A DNA stretch of 64,000 nucleotides from Fluviicola sp. (GTDB lineage: Bacteria; Bacteroidota; Bacteroidia; Flavobacteriales_D; Crocinitomicaceae). Under the pieces are notes generated by a model, which was not told the DNA's origin, searched no databases, and saw nothing but the letters and a program-made list of their open reading frames with translations. The DNA lies in NCBI GenBank assembly GCA_031260455.1, contig JAIRJW010000049.1, positions 1 to 64,000 of the forward strand, read 5' to 3'. Position numbers and translations under genes: made by a program. Below, in pieces: positions 8,610-18,508 of the stretch (the first letter of the stretch is position 1; each line of letters begins with the position of its first letter).

Positions 8610-9005
8610 CTATTCTTTAACAGGATATTTGTGTTCGTATTCTTCCGGTGTTAAATCAGAGCCGTTATCATCATCCAGGATAGTCACCTTGAAATTATTT
8701 TCCCGTACTTTCACATTCATCTTCACAATTTTCGTACTCCCGATCTGCTGAATCACCTGAAACCAGTAATAGCCGTTTTTACCATTCAACAGGTCTTTGC
8801 TCAACTGCAACGAAATTTTCTGGTTCCTGCGTTCGGCAGCTGTCTGCAACTTTTTGACAATCTCCAGATTTTGAACCAGATCATAAGCTTTATATTCCGG
8901 TGTGTTCTGGCCTGCTTCCACTTTAGGCTCAGCCTTTTCTTCTCCACAAGAACTCGCAATTCCTGCCATCAGAGCGCTGAATAATAAGATTGGTAAATAC
9001 TTCAT
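8610..9005 (-). CDS. Hypothetical lipoprotein
   Basis: 131 residues from MKYLPILLFSALMAG at 9005. The lipobox is IASSC with Cys at about residue 20, then a Glu/Lys-rich linker. The rest is one small alpha/beta-looking domain with YYWFQVIQQIG and a charged end (DLTPEEYEHKYPVKE). I recognise no family. It probably sits on the periplasmic or outer leaflet. It stands alone between convergent and tandem neighbours. Confidence 0.7.
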   Translation of the reverse strand: MKYLPILLFSALMAGIASSCGEEKAEPKVEAGQNTPEYKAYDLVQNLEIVKKLQTAAERRNQKISLQLSKDLLNGKNGYYWFQVIQQIGSTKIVKMNVKVRENNFKVTILDDDNGSDLTPEEYEHKYPVKE

Positions 9006-9143
9006 GACTTTCATTTAGTTTCTAAAATAGGCAACAAATCTCAATTTCATCCATTCAACATGTTATCAAATCAAAAAAGAGCCAGTTAATTTTCGTTATT
9101 ATTTCTCCGACAAAACCTCTTCACTCATCTGATAATCTCATGA

Positions 9144-12100
9144 TTACATATTTCTTCGATACTGCCCTCCTACTTCAAACAGTGCCCTGGTAATCTGTCC
9201 AAGGGAAGCATATTTACATACTTCCATCAGTTGCTCAAAGATGTTTTCGTTCCGGATTGCAGCCCGTTGCAGACTGCTCAGCAATTCATCCAGTTTGTCC
9301 CGGTGATTTTCATGCAGGGCATTCAGCATTTTGATCTGGTATTGTTTTTCTTCCTCAGAAGCACGGATCACTTCTTTCGGTTCCACTGTCGGAGATCCTT
9401 TCGAGCTCAGGAAGGTATTCACACCGATGATCGGGAAATCTCCGTTGTGCTTCAAGGTCTCATAATACAACGATTCCTCCTGGATTTTTGAGCGCTGATA
9501 CATCGTTTCCATCGCTCCCAAAACACCTCCCCGTTCCGTAATACGGTCGAATTCGGACAATACTGCTTCTTCAACCAAATCAGTCAATTCTTCGATAATA
9601 AACGATCCCTGAAGCGGGTTTTCATTTTTAGCCAATCCCAACTCGCGGTTGATGATCAGCTGTATAGCCATCGCTCTTCGAACGGATTCTTCTGTCGGTG
9701 TGGTAATCGCTTCATCGTATGCATTGGTATGCAGGGAATTGCAGTTATCATAAATCGCATACAATGCCTGCAAAGTCGTACGGATATCATTGAAGTCGAT
9801 TTCTTGCGCGTGCAGCGAGCGTCCTGATGTCTGAATATGGTATTTCAGCATCTGGGCACGCGGATTCGCAGCATATTTCTTTGCCAGCGCTTTCGCCCAG
9901 ATTCTTCTTGCAACGCGGCCAATCACCGCATATTCCGGATCGATTCCATTCGAGAAAAAGAAAGACAAGTTCGGTCCGAATGCATTGATATCCATTCCGC
10001 GGCTCAGGTAGTATTCCACATAGGTAAATCCGTTTGCCAGGGTGAATGCCAGCTGTGTAATCGGGTTTGCCCCTGCTTCTGCTATATGATAACCGGAAAT
10101 AGAAACCGAGTAGAAATTTCGCACCTGTTTTTCAATAAAGTACTGCTGCACATCTCCCATGAGGCGAAGTGCAAATTCCGTGGAGAAAATACAGGTATTC
10201 TGCGCCTGATCTTCCTTCAGAATATCCGCCTGAACAGTTCCGCGAACCTGTTTCAGTGTTTCAGCTTTGATTTCATTATATACATCAGCAGGAAGCACCT
10301 GGTCTCCGGTTACTCCCAACAGGAACAGGCCTAAACCATTATTCCCTTCCGGAAGGTCTCCCTGGTATTTTGGTCTTTCTACTCCTTTTTCTGCGTAAAT
10401 TGCTTTAATTTTTGCCTCTGCTTCTTTTTCCAGCCCGTTTGCTTTGATGTATTTCTCACAATTCTGATCGATGGCCGCATTCATAAAGAAACCGAGCAGC
10501 ATTGGTGCCGGGCCATTGATGGTCATCGAAACCGAAGTAGCCGGATGTGAAAGGTCAAACCCGGAATACAGTTTTTTTGCATCATCCAGACAGCAGACCG
10601 AAACTCCCGAATTTCCCACTTTTCCGTAAATATCCGGTCTCAGATCCGGGTCATTTCCGTAAAGTGTTACAGAGTCAAATGCCGTAGACAGGCGTTTTGC
10701 TGGCATTCCCAAGCTCACATAATGGAAACGGCGGTTGGTTCTTTCCGGACCTCCTTCTCCGGCAAACATTCGCGTAGGGTCTTCTCCTTCACGCTTGAAC
10801 GGAAATAAACCAGAAGTATACGGGAACTCTCCCGGAACATTTTCCTGCAACAACCAGCACAAAATATCTCCCCAGGATTTAAACTTCGGCAATGCCACTT
10901 TCGGAATCTGTGTATGAGAAAGCGATTCCGTATGCGTTTTCATTCTCAGTTCTTTGTCGCGAACTTTGAACACGAATTCCGTAGCAGCATATTTTGCTTT
11001 TTTACCGGCCCAGGATTCAAGAAGTTGCCAATTATGCGGATCCAAATCGCGTTTCACTATTTCAAACGCTTCCCGGACGCCTTTTATCAGGCGATCTTTA
11101 TCCTCCATCGCGCTTGCCTGGAGGGTTTCAATTGATTTTTGAAGCCCATATAATTTATCGGCAACTTCCACCTGCCTGTTCACCCATTTATCATAGTTTC
11201 GGTTATTTTCCGAAATTTCAGACAAATAGCGCGTCCTGTCAGGCGGAATCACAAAAACCTTCTCCGACATTTCTTTCGTTATTTCAAATTTGGATTTCAG
11301 CGGAGCATTCGTTTTTTCTCTCACTTTGTCCATGATTACTTTATACAAAGTATTCATTCCCGGATCATTGAACTGCGAAGCGATCGTGCCGAAAACCGGC
11401 ATTTCATCCACATTTTTATCCCACAGGTTGTGGTTCCGCTGGAATTGCTTGCGCACATCCCGCAACGCATCCAAAGCGCCGCGTTTATCGAATTTATTCA
11501 GTGCAATGACATCCGCAAAGTCGAGCATGTCGATTTTCTCCAACTGCGTCGCCGCTCCGTACTCCGGAGTCATGACATATAATGATACATCCGAGTGATC
11601 CAAAATTTCTGTATCCGATTGCCCGATCCCGGAAGTTTCCAGGATAATCAGGTCGTAATTTGCTGCTTTCAGAATCTGGATTGCTTCCGAAACGTGCTTT
11701 GACAGTGCCAGGTTCGACTGGCGTGTCGCCAGCGAGCGCATATATACTCTGGAGTTTTTGATCGCATTCATCCGGATTCGGTCTCCGAGTAAAGCTCCCC
11801 CTGTTTTGCGTTTGGACGGATCTACCGACACCACGGCAATTTGCTTATCTGTAAAATCCGTCAGGAACCGGCGTACCAGTTCATCCACCAAAGATGATTT
11901 ACCCGCTCCCCCTGTTCCGGTAATCCCCAGAACAGGAACGTGATTTTTCGCTGCCATCTGATGAACCTGATCCATTACCGGAGCAGCCATTTCCGGATAA
12001 TTTTCCGCAGCAGAAATCAAACGTGCAATCGAAGGAACATGCTTATCTCCCAGGTGATTGATTTCTCCATTCAGAACATCTCCAACCGGATAGTCCGAAC

Positions 12101-12524
12101 GTTCAACCAGGTCATTGATCATTCCCTGCAAACCAAGAGCTCTCCCATCATCCGGGTGGTATAAGCGCGTGATTCCGTAGTCCTGTAATTCTTCTATTTC
12201 GGAAAGCAAAATCGTTCCTCCTCCTCCTCCAAAAATTTTAATATGTGATGCCCCTTTTTCTTTTAATAAATCATACATGTACTTGAAGTACTCCGTGTGT
12301 CCTCCCTGGTAGGAAGTCATTGCAATAGCCTGTGCATCTTCCTGAATAGCGGTATCAACTACTTCCTCCACCGAACGGTCGTGCCCCAGGTGAATGACCT
12401 CGCATCCCGTTGCCTGGATAATCCGGCGCATAATATTGATTGCCGCATCGTGACCGTCAAATAAAGATGCTGCCGTTACGATACGGATATTATTCTTTGA
12501 CTTATAGGGTGCCTGTTGCTCCAT
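9144..12524 (-). CDS. icmF: Fused acyl-CoA mutase IcmF (B12 domain, GTPase chaperone, mutase)
   Basis: A 1126-residue fusion in the IcmF order. Residues about 10-145 are the cobalamin-binding domain with FDGHDAAIN (the DxH that supplies the lower axial His) and later a GGGGG loop. Residues about 200-420 are a MeaB-type G3E GTPase with [21 protein letters not shown] and NKFD. Residues about 560-1110 are the acyl-CoA mutase TIM barrel ([39 protein letters not shown]). The family isomerises isobutyryl-CoA and n-butyryl-CoA (also pivalyl/isovaleryl-CoA), and the GTPase loads and protects the cofactor. Annotation pipelines often call it methylmalonyl-CoA mutase. It has its own promoter with a palindrome over the transcription start. 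Confidence 0.95.
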   Translation of the reverse strand: MEQQAPYKSKNNIRIVTAASLFDGHDAAINIMRRIIQATGCEVIHLGHDRSVEEVVDTAIQEDAQAIAMTSYQGGHTEYFKYMYDLLKEKGASHIKIFGGGGGTILLSEIEELQDYGITRLYHPDDGRALGLQGMINDLVERSDYPVGDVLNGEINHLGDKHVPSIARLISAAENYPEMAAPVMDQVHQMAAKNHVPVLGITGTGGAGKSSLVDELVRRFLTDFTDKQIAVVSVDPSKRKTGGALLGDRIRMNAIKNSRVYMRSLATRQSNLALSKHVSEAIQILKAANYDLIILETSGIGQSDTEILDHSDVSLYVMTPEYGAATQLEKIDMLDFADVIALNKFDKRGALDALRDVRKQFQRNHNLWDKNVDEMPVFGTIASQFNDPGMNTLYKVIMDKVREKTNAPLKSKFEITKEMSEKVFVIPPDRTRYLSEISENNRNYDKWVNRQVEVADKLYGLQKSIETLQASAMEDKDRLIKGVREAFEIVKRDLDPHNWQLLESWAGKKAKYAATEFVFKVRDKELRMKTHTESLSHTQIPKVALPKFKSWGDILCWLLQENVPGEFPYTSGLFPFKREGEDPTRMFAGEGGPERTNRRFHYVSLGMPAKRLSTAFDSVTLYGNDPDLRPDIYGKVGNSGVSVCCLDDAKKLYSGFDLSHPATSVSMTINGPAPMLLGFFMNAAIDQNCEKYIKANGLEKEAEAKIKAIYAEKGVERPKYQGDLPEGNNGLGLFLLGVTGDQVLPADVYNEIKAETLKQVRGTVQADILKEDQAQNTCIFSTEFALRLMGDVQQYFIEKQVRNFYSVSISGYHIAEAGANPITQLAFTLANGFTYVEYYLSRGMDINAFGPNLSFFFSNGIDPEYAVIGRVARRIWAKALAKKYAANPRAQMLKYHIQTSGRSLHAQEIDFNDIRTTLQALYAIYDNCNSLHTNAYDEAITTPTEESVRRAMAIQLIINRELGLAKNENPLQGSFIIEELTDLVEEAVLSEFDRITERGGVLGAMETMYQRSKIQEESLYYETLKHNGDFPIIGVNTFLSSKGSPTVEPKEVIRASEEEKQYQIKMLNALHENHRDKLDELLSSLQRAAIRNENIFEQLMEVCKYASLGQITRALFEVGGQYRRNM

Positions 12525-12539
12525 AATAGCTCTCTTTTT

Positions 12540-12554
12540 GTTCTTTTAAAGAAC
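12540..12554 (-). promoter_or_regulatory. Candidate operator palindrome at the icmF promoter
   Basis: GTTCTTTTAAAGAAC is a 7-bp inverted repeat around one central base. It begins 2-3 nt after the -7 box, so it should cover the transcription start and early leader of icmF. That position suits a repressor site. The regulator is unknown. Confidence 0.4.
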
Positions 12555-12556
12555 CT

Positions 12557-12584
12557 CAAAGATAAGCCAAATTCAGGATTCAAG
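12557..12584 (-). promoter_or_regulatory. Putative icmF promoter
   Basis: Reverse-strand TATCTTTG (12557-12564) is a perfect match to TAnnTTTG. A CTTG lies at 12581-12584, 16 nt upstream, slightly closer than the usual 17-23 nt. The -7 box is 33 nt from the icmF ATG. Confidence 0.6.
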
Positions 12585-12941
12585 CACGCTTTCTGTCGGA
12601 TTCAGCTATTTTTGCTTAAAAATTGCATCCGGTCAATTCTTCCATTTGATTCCGATACCCTGTACCTTGCTGCAAACAAACCCGGTCTGTACTGCAAGTT
12701 GAACGGGAACCCAAAATTCATCCAGCATATCACATAGAAACAACAATCGGTTTGAAGTTCTTCCCAACAGAGATTGCCAATTATTCCCGGTTATTGAAGG
12801 GATAATGTCTGTTTATATTATGAAGATCCCTGCAGGATAAAAATAAGAAAACGGATGTGAATTGTGGCTAATCCCTATGTATACTTATCCACCAATTTAC
12901 CAAGGTAATTACTTGCCCCATTCCTCTGAAATCCGGCGGAT
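12585..12941. other. Intergenic stretch without a supported gene
   Basis: Between the icmF promoter and the stop of the hotdog gene. The open frames here are short, low in coding character and without recognisable protein sequence. I see no RNA gene, no repeat and no strong terminator. Confidence 0.5.
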
Positions 12942-13388
12942 TTATTCATGAGAGAATCCTTCTTCGGTGGGCAATAACAAAGCCTTACCGTATTTCTCCA
13001 TCCGACGGGCATGTCTTTTCTTAATGTACTCAGCGATCGGAAGTGATTTCCCTTCCTCATCGATCCGCACAAAGATCATGTTGGTATGCGTTACCAGTTC
13101 CTGGATACCGGTATATACACTATGTTTACGGATTTCCATATACAATTCAATGGAAGAATTTCCAAAGCGAACCACTTTTCCGTAAACCTTCAGGATCGAA
13201 CCGGACTTCACTGCTTTTTTGAAGACCAGCTCATCTACTTTGATTGTCACCATATTCGGAGAATCACATACCTGGGAAGCAAAAGAACCTGCCGCATCAT
13301 CGATTAAAGACATCAGTTTTCCACCAAACATGTTATTGTGAATGCCGATATCAAAATCTTTGCAGATATATGTGGTAATCAATTCCAT
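12942..13388 (-). CDS. Acyl-CoA thioesterase, hotdog fold (YciA/BFIT-like)
   Basis: 148 residues. NNMFGGKLMSLIDDAAGSFASQVC is the hotdog central helix with the catalytic Asp of the acyl-CoA thioesterase (YciA/Acot) group, and VTIKVDELVFKKAVKSGS plus YGKVVRFGNSS follow as the core strands. Such enzymes hydrolyse acyl-CoA to free acid and CoA. Proximity to icmF may point to short or branched acyl-CoA metabolism, but the genes have separate promoters, so this is only suggestive. A well-formed promoter lies 28-61 nt upstream. Confidence 0.88.
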   Translation of the reverse strand: MELITTYICKDFDIGIHNNMFGGKLMSLIDDAAGSFASQVCDSPNMVTIKVDELVFKKAVKSGSILKVYGKVVRFGNSSIELYMEIRKHSVYTGIQELVTHTNMIFVRIDEEGKSLPIAEYIKKRHARRMEKYGKALLLPTEEGFSHE

Positions 13389-13415
13389 TTCTTTTCATTG
13401 TAATTAAAAGTGCTG

Positions 13416-13449
13416 CAAAAGTAACAAGACTTCTTTACACCTCTTCAAA
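13416..13449 (-). promoter_or_regulatory. Putative promoter of the hotdog thioesterase gene
   Basis: Reverse-strand TTTG (13446-13449), 22-nt spacer, TACTTTTG (13416-13423). Both boxes match the Bacteroidota consensus exactly. Confidence 0.6.
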
Positions 13450-13675
13450 AGCAGTGAAATGTTTCATTCCCCTTAACAAAGCTTACCAACTGACTTGTTT
13501 TTTTCAGGAAAAAAAAGAGAACGTCGTGATGATAATAGGTATGCAAAACAGGATTTTATCCTGAAGCATCTGGTGCAGACAATTACAAAAGTTCTTCTTT
13601 CGTTAAGATTTCTTAAACCCTGTCCCGAAAAAAAATTAGTAGTATATTCGCTTAACATTTAAAACTTATAAAAAC

Positions 13676-14239
13676 ATGATCGCTGGACTTATTATTGGAG
13701 GTATTATATTGATTTTGATCCTTTGGTTCGTTTCAATTAACAACCGGCTTGTTTCGCTGAAAAACAACCGCGAAAGTGCATTCGCAGATATCGATGTACA
13801 ATTAAAGCAACGCTACGACCTGATTCCGCAGCTTCTCGGAGCAGTAAAAGGATATATGAATCACGAAAGTGACGTACTGATCCGCGTAACGGAAGCTCGT
13901 TCCAGATGTCTGAAGGCAGGAACCATTTCTGAGAAAATTGCTGCGGAAAACAATCTGGGAGCTGCTCTGAACGGATTAAACATTCAGATCGAAGCATACC
14001 CGGATCTGAAAGCAAACACCAATTTCATGAACCTGCAAAACGAGATCGGTGATATCGAGAATAAACTGGCTGCCGTGCGCCGTTATTTCAATTCTTCCAC
14101 AAAAGAATACAATAATGGCATCGAGCAATTCCCAAGCAATATTATTGCAAACATGAAGGGATACAAAACAGAACCGATGTTTGACTTGGGAGTTGAACAA
14201 CGCCAGACACTCGACAAAGCACCGGAAGTTAAATTCTAA
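13676..14239 (+). CDS. LemA family protein
   Basis: 187 residues with one N-terminal membrane helix (about 3-22, IAGLIIGGIILILILWF) and a long helical domain outside. The LemA hallmarks are NNRLVSLKNNRESAFADIDVQLKQRYDLIPQLLGAVKGY and, later, ALNGLNIQIEAYPDLKAN. The protein is predicted to be an all-helical bundle in the periplasm or bound to the membrane; its role is unclear. It lies 9 nt upstream of an M48 metalloprotease gene, a pairing seen in many genomes, so the two probably act together. Confidence 0.95.
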   Translation: MIAGLIIGGIILILILWFVSINNRLVSLKNNRESAFADIDVQLKQRYDLIPQLLGAVKGYMNHESDVLIRVTEARSRCLKAGTISEKIAAENNLGAALNGLNIQIEAYPDLKANTNFMNLQNEIGDIENKLAAVRRYFNSSTKEYNNGIEQFPSNIIANMKGYKTEPMFDLGVEQRQTLDKAPEVKF

Positions 14240-14248
14240 TTGATTTTA

Positions 14249-15169
14249 ATGGCAGCTTATATTGGTCTTCATCAACAAATCCGAAGCAACAATTTAAAAT
14301 CATCTTTGATATTGGCAGGATTCCCGTTTTTGATTTTGGGAGGAATCTATGCCTTTTTCTTCTTCGCCATGGGTGGACAAGAGCACATCGATCAGGTAAA
14401 TCAGCGGTTTATTACAACTATTCCATTAGCGATCGGTGGAGTTCTGATCTGGCTCCTGATTGCTTATTTCGCCAATGCCTCTTTAATCCAAATGGCTTCC
14501 GGTTCCAGACCCTTGGAACGCAGGGAAAACATGCGTGTTTATAACCTGACGGAAAATCTCTGTATGTCTGTCGGAATGAAAATGCCACAATTGTTTATTA
14601 TTGATTCCTCCTCACTCAATGCTTTTGCAAGTGGGATTAATGAAAAATCCTACGCCATAACACTGACAAGCGGAATCATCGAAGCACTTAACGACGAAGA
14701 ACTGGAAGGTGTCATTGCTCACGAACTCACACACATCCGTAACAAAGATGTGCGGTTACTGATCATTTCCATTATTTTCGTCGGAATCATCTCTTTTGCA
14801 GTCCAAATCCTGTTCCGCAATCTGCTTTGGGGCGGCGGAAGACGGGATAAAGATGACAACAAACTGGTGATCATCGCTCTGCTCATTTCAGGTGTGGCTT
14901 ACTTTTTTTCCATTCTTTTCAAGTTTGCATTATCCCGCAGGAGAGAATACCTGGCAGATGCGGGAGCAGTTCAGCTAACCCGAAATTCCCGGGCACTGGC
15001 TTCAGCCCTTCGTAAAATATCGGGACATTCGGAAATAGAATCCGTAAAAAGTGAAGATGTAAAACAGCTGTTCATCGAGCACAAAGCGTTGGATGATGCG
15101 GGATTTGCAGGATTATTTGCAACCCACCCACCTATAGAAAAGCGCATTGCTGTTTTGGAGCAGATGTGA
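14249..15169 (+). CDS. M48 family membrane zinc metalloprotease (HtpX-like)
   Basis: 306 residues from the ATG at 14249; an in-frame TTG at 14240 is less likely. The catalytic motif is HELTHIRNKD (HExxH near residue 155), with the third zinc ligand Glu in the RREYLADAGAVQLTRN segment typical of M48. Membrane helices are seen near 18-40, 55-77, 170-195 and 210-235, giving an active site in the cytoplasmic loop as in HtpX, which degrades misfolded membrane proteins. It is co-transcribed with lemA. No HtpX-type heat-shock promoter could be identified. Confidence 0.93.
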   Translation: MAAYIGLHQQIRSNNLKSSLILAGFPFLILGGIYAFFFFAMGGQEHIDQVNQRFITTIPLAIGGVLIWLLIAYFANASLIQMASGSRPLERRENMRVYNLTENLCMSVGMKMPQLFIIDSSSLNAFASGINEKSYAITLTSGIIEALNDEELEGVIAHELTHIRNKDVRLLIISIIFVGIISFAVQILFRNLLWGGGRRDKDDNKLVIIALLISGVAYFFSILFKFALSRRREYLADAGAVQLTRNSRALASALRKISGHSEIESVKSEDVKQLFIEHKALDDAGFAGLFATHPPIEKRIAVLEQM

Positions 15170-15437
15170 TAAATGGGCCCGTGAAAATGGTGTGATGTTA
15201 GATTTTCAAGACCAGCAAAACCAACAAAGATCCCGTATCCAGAGTCCTTTAACGGTAAGATGAGTGCTTGTCCGATTAACAGGATGGAAATCACTAGCCA
15301 GGTTCCCCCGAATTGAAAGACAAAAGAGCTGAAAGAACACATTTGCTGATGCCGAACTTGTTGTCAGCTCCTCAGGGAAAAGAAACATTTCAGTTTTTAC
15401 CTGGTAAAGATTAACACAATTCTTCCCCTGAATCTAT

Positions 15438-15445
15438 TAAATTTG
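15438..15445 (+). promoter_or_regulatory. Putative -7 box for the cysteine desulfurase gene
   Basis: TAAATTTG matches TAnnTTTG and lies only 12 nt before the ATG at 15458, implying a very short leader or a leaderless mRNA. No -33 TTTG is visible. Confidence 0.35.
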
Positions 15446-15457
15446 CAATAAAAATCC

Positions 15458-16597
15458 ATGCGAGTATATTTAGACAATGCGGCAACAACTCCACTTGCCA
15501 AAGAAGTTGCAGAAGCCATGATTCCTGTTTTACAAAATGAATTTGGCAACCCTTCTTCCACACATTTCTATGGCAGACAAGCAAAAGCATTGATCGAAAC
15601 ATCGCGCCGTTCAATCGCCAAACAATTAAACTGTTCTCCCAGCGAACTGATTTTTACTTCCGGGGGAACAGAAGCCGACAATATCGCATTGAACAGCGCG
15701 GTTTACCAATTGGGCGTTAAGCGCATTATTTCCACCTCGATTGAACATCACGCCGTATGTCATACAATCGAACACTTAGCAGAAAAAGAAGGAATTGAAG
15801 CCGTGTGGCTGACAGTGGATTCGAAAGGAAACATCGATCTGAATGAATTGGAGTCATACCTGAAAGATGAAAAACCGACACTGGTTTCGCTGATGCACGC
15901 AAATAATGAGATAGGAACACTTACCCCGATTGAAAAAGTAAGCGAACTTTGCAGGAAATACAATGCTTATTTTCATACGGACACCGTTCAGACTATGGGG
16001 CATTATGCTTTCGACCTGGAGAAACTGGGTGTTGATTTCATTACCTGTGCCGCACATAAATTCCATGGGCCAAAAGGAATCGGTTTTCTGTATGCCAGCA
16101 AACGCATCAAAACCGATATATTGATTCACGGAGGCGCACAGGAGCGGGGTTTGCGGGGAGGAACCGAGAATGTGTACGGAATCGTTGGTATGGCAAAAGC
16201 AATCGAACTGGCATACAGCCACCTGGAAGAACATCAGCAACACGTTCAGGGATTGAAATCATACATGATCGAACGGTTACAGGCTGTATTTCCTGAAGTT
16301 GCTTTTCATGGGGAAATCAGCCCGGAGAAAAGTTTGTATACAGTTCTGAATGTTTGTTTGCCGGTAACAGAAAAATCGGGTATGCTCTTATTCACGCTCG
16401 ATTTGAAAGGAGTTTCCTGCTCTGGAGGATCTGCCTGCTCATCCGGTGCAACAAAAGGTTCTCACGTATTGGAAGGAATCAAAGCGGACCCGGCCCGGCC
16501 AAATGCCCGTTTCTCTTTTTCCCGTTACACGACTAAAGAAGAAATTGATTTCGCACTGGGACAATTGGAAGCCATTTATGAGAAAGAATTGGTTTAA
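15458..16597 (+). CDS. Cysteine desulfurase (NifS/IscS-like)
   Basis: A 379-residue PLP enzyme that removes sulfur from L-cysteine for Fe-S clusters and tRNA thiolation. Motifs are YLDNAATTPL at the start, TSGGTEADNIAL, the PLP-lysine segment CAAHKFHGPKG (Lys near 203), RGGTENV, and the catalytic cysteine loop CSGGSACSSG (near 325). The loop and length fit class I NifS/IscS-like enzymes rather than SufS. No iscU, sufBCD or thiI is adjacent, so whether it serves Fe-S assembly or tRNA thiolation is open. About 290 nt upstream and 190 nt downstream hold nothing I recognise. Confidence 0.93.
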   Translation: MRVYLDNAATTPLAKEVAEAMIPVLQNEFGNPSSTHFYGRQAKALIETSRRSIAKQLNCSPSELIFTSGGTEADNIALNSAVYQLGVKRIISTSIEHHAVCHTIEHLAEKEGIEAVWLTVDSKGNIDLNELESYLKDEKPTLVSLMHANNEIGTLTPIEKVSELCRKYNAYFHTDTVQTMGHYAFDLEKLGVDFITCAAHKFHGPKGIGFLYASKRIKTDILIHGGAQERGLRGGTENVYGIVGMAKAIELAYSHLEEHQQHVQGLKSYMIERLQAVFPEVAFHGEISPEKSLYTVLNVCLPVTEKSGMLLFTLDLKGVSCSGGSACSSGATKGSHVLEGIKADPARPNARFSFSRYTTKEEIDFALGQLEAIYEKELV

Positions 16598-16785
16598 CCA
16601 GATTTGCCGAATATTCCCAACCTCACAGAAGGCGATTTTTTTGAACTAAAAAACCAAATCGTTCAGATTAATTCATTTTCCGGAAAATTCAAAAGGAGTT
16701 TACTTCCTCATAATTCGTAAAGCAAATGACGCGAAAACTTTGAAAGTCATGCCTGATTAGTGAAAAAATCCACTAAATTTAACTT

Positions 16786-17925
16786 GTGCCTCATACAAAA
16801 AGACATATTCTCATCATGAGTTCCTGGTTCCCCACACGTATTGATCCGTATGCCGGGAATTTTGTAGAGCGTTTTGCCTGTTTATTATCGGAAAAATACG
16901 AAGTAACGGTGCTGCATACCATGGGCGACAAGAACTGTTCTTCCATTGAAGTAGATGACCAGGAGGCAGAAAATCTGCGCATTATCCGGGTTTACCATCG
17001 TATTGCCAGCAATCGTTTTATACATTGGTGGCTGCAACGGAAGGCTTTGCGGAAAGGACTTTTGATGCTGGATCACATCGATTTGATTTTTGCACACGTT
17101 TTTTTTCCGAGAGCCCTGCAATTTGCACGGGTACAACGGTATTTTCACGTGCCGCTGATCGTTATGGAACACGGTTCGTATTACCGCAAAAAACTGCGCA
17201 AAAACTTCCTGTCGCTTCACCAGCAGGTTATCAAACGCGGAAGCCGCCACACCAGTGAAATCATTGCCGTCTCCAATGTGCTTCGAAGTGATATGAAACC
17301 GCTCTTTCCGACAACTAAAATCCAGGTTATCCCGAATTTTGTGGATGAACAGATTTTTACCCTGAGAGAAACCAACCCGGTCGAACGCAAAAAATTCATT
17401 CATATTTCGACTTTAGATAAGAGCACCAAAAATCCGGCTTTTTTATTTGACGGTTTCCTGAATGCTTACCTGGAATCGGGAAAGCAAATCAGTTTGACAG
17501 TTGTTTCCGACCAAAATACGGAGGAATGGCAAAAATGGGCCAAACTGAACAGCTGTTCCGATGCCATTACGTTCACCGGTCCTTGTGAGTGGGACGAGGT
17601 GAGTCAACTCCTGAAAGAACACGATGCATTGATCCTGACATCCGAATACGAAACCTTCAGTATTGTGATTGCAGAGGCCTGGCTGACAGGAACACCCGTT
17701 ATTTCAACAGCGGTGGGAATTGCTGCAAACATGACAGAAACTTTGGGGATTAAAATCGAGCAAAACAATATTGCAGATCTGAAATACGCTATTTTGAGCA
17801 TGGTCAGCGGAAAGGTACAATTCGATAAAGAATTTCTCCGATCTTTCGGTATGCAGTTCTCCAAAGAAAGTGTCAGGAATCAACTCATCGAACTATTCAA
17901 CAAGCATTTTATCATCTATGACTAA
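16786..17925 (+). CDS. Glycosyltransferase family 4 protein
   Basis: 379 residues from a GTG at 16786; ATG at 16816 (MSSWFPTRIDP) is a possible shorter start. The N-terminal Rossmann half has HILIMSSWFPTRIDPYAGNFVERF, and the C-terminal half has VIPNFVDEQIF and the GT4 nucleotide-sugar motif EYETFSIVIAEAWLTGTPVISTAVG (the ExxxxxxxxxE retaining pattern). The acceptor is unknown; it is not BshA-like at the N-terminus. It overlaps the next gene by 8 nt, so the two are translationally coupled. Confidence 0.88.
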   Translation: MPHTKRHILIMSSWFPTRIDPYAGNFVERFACLLSEKYEVTVLHTMGDKNCSSIEVDDQEAENLRIIRVYHRIASNRFIHWWLQRKALRKGLLMLDHIDLIFAHVFFPRALQFARVQRYFHVPLIVMEHGSYYRKKLRKNFLSLHQQVIKRGSRHTSEIIAVSNVLRSDMKPLFPTTKIQVIPNFVDEQIFTLRETNPVERKKFIHISTLDKSTKNPAFLFDGFLNAYLESGKQISLTVVSDQNTEEWQKWAKLNSCSDAITFTGPCEWDEVSQLLKEHDALILTSEYETFSIVIAEAWLTGTPVISTAVGIAANMTETLGIKIEQNNIADLKYAILSMVSGKVQFDKEFLRSFGMQFSKESVRNQLIELFNKHFIIYD

Positions 17926-18361
17926 AGCGAAGCTCTTCAGACATGTATCCGTTTTAATTACGGAAAAAATATCCCATTTGCAGCAGGATATATCCGATTT
18001 GCAAAAAGACATTGCCGAGGACAGTAAAAGTTCGGCTGGCGACAAGTTTGAAACCTCCCGTGAGATGGCTCAGCAAGAATTACAAAAGATCAGCTCGCAG
18101 CTTGCCGGGCAGCTAAGACTGAAAAATCTGATTGAAAGCCAGGATACGGAAACTCCATCTATAATTAAAGTCGGAACCCTGGCAATAACCAGTTCGGGAG
18201 TTTTCCTGGTTGGAATTCCGATCGGGAAAGTTCTTTTTGAAAACACTCCTGTGACTGGTATCGGAGTCAGTGCCCCTTTAGGTCAATTGCTCCTCAATAA
18301 GTCTGAAAATGATCAATTCTCTTTTAACGGGCAAAGCTTCCGGATCGAGAAAATTTATTAA
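17918..18361 (+). CDS. GreA/GreB C-terminal-domain-like protein
   Basis: 147 residues from MTKAKLFRHVS at 17918, overlapping the glycosyltransferase stop. The first half is a helical pair (KISHLQQDISDLQKDIAED ...), like the coiled coil of Gre factors, and the second half, VGTLAITSSGVFLVGIPIG followed by VSAPLGQLLLNKSENDQF and FRIEKIY, matches the FKBP-like GreA/B C-terminal domain (xSxxSPLGxALLGK). Gre factors rescue backtracked RNA polymerase, but the two acidic residues at the GreA coiled-coil tip are not obvious here. Such small proteins in Flavobacteriia are often misnamed 3-oxoacyl-ACP synthase. Confidence 0.75.
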   Translation: MTKAKLFRHVSVLITEKISHLQQDISDLQKDIAEDSKSSAGDKFETSREMAQQELQKISSQLAGQLRLKNLIESQDTETPSIIKVGTLAITSSGVFLVGIPIGKVLFENTPVTGIGVSAPLGQLLLNKSENDQFSFNGQSFRIEKIY

Positions 18362-18508
18362 CCGGACCAAAAAACTGCATCCTTTTAGTTTATATTAACC
18401 CGGTATTAAACCAATTAATAATTCATTCACACAAGACTTACAATTCCATAATTTTGATCTTCATTTAGAATAACGTTATAGCTGTTCCTTTGTGGCAAAT
18501 TTAAAGCT

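Noticed and set aside
12516..12737. Small plus-strand gene in the icmF-thioesterase gap
   Set aside because: It runs back into the icmF start and has no family pattern or conserved composition.
14971..15342. Reverse open frame with a hydrophobic stretch (TWLVISILLIGQALIL)
   Set aside because: Overlaps the end of the M48 gene and lacks family features. It could be a small relic, but nothing supports it.
16786..17925. GT4 protein as BshA of bacillithiol synthesis
   Set aside because: BshA begins with a characteristic glycine-rich GT-B N-terminus; this one starts SSWFPTRIDPYAGN, typical of general GT4 enzymes, and is 6 kb from bshB1.
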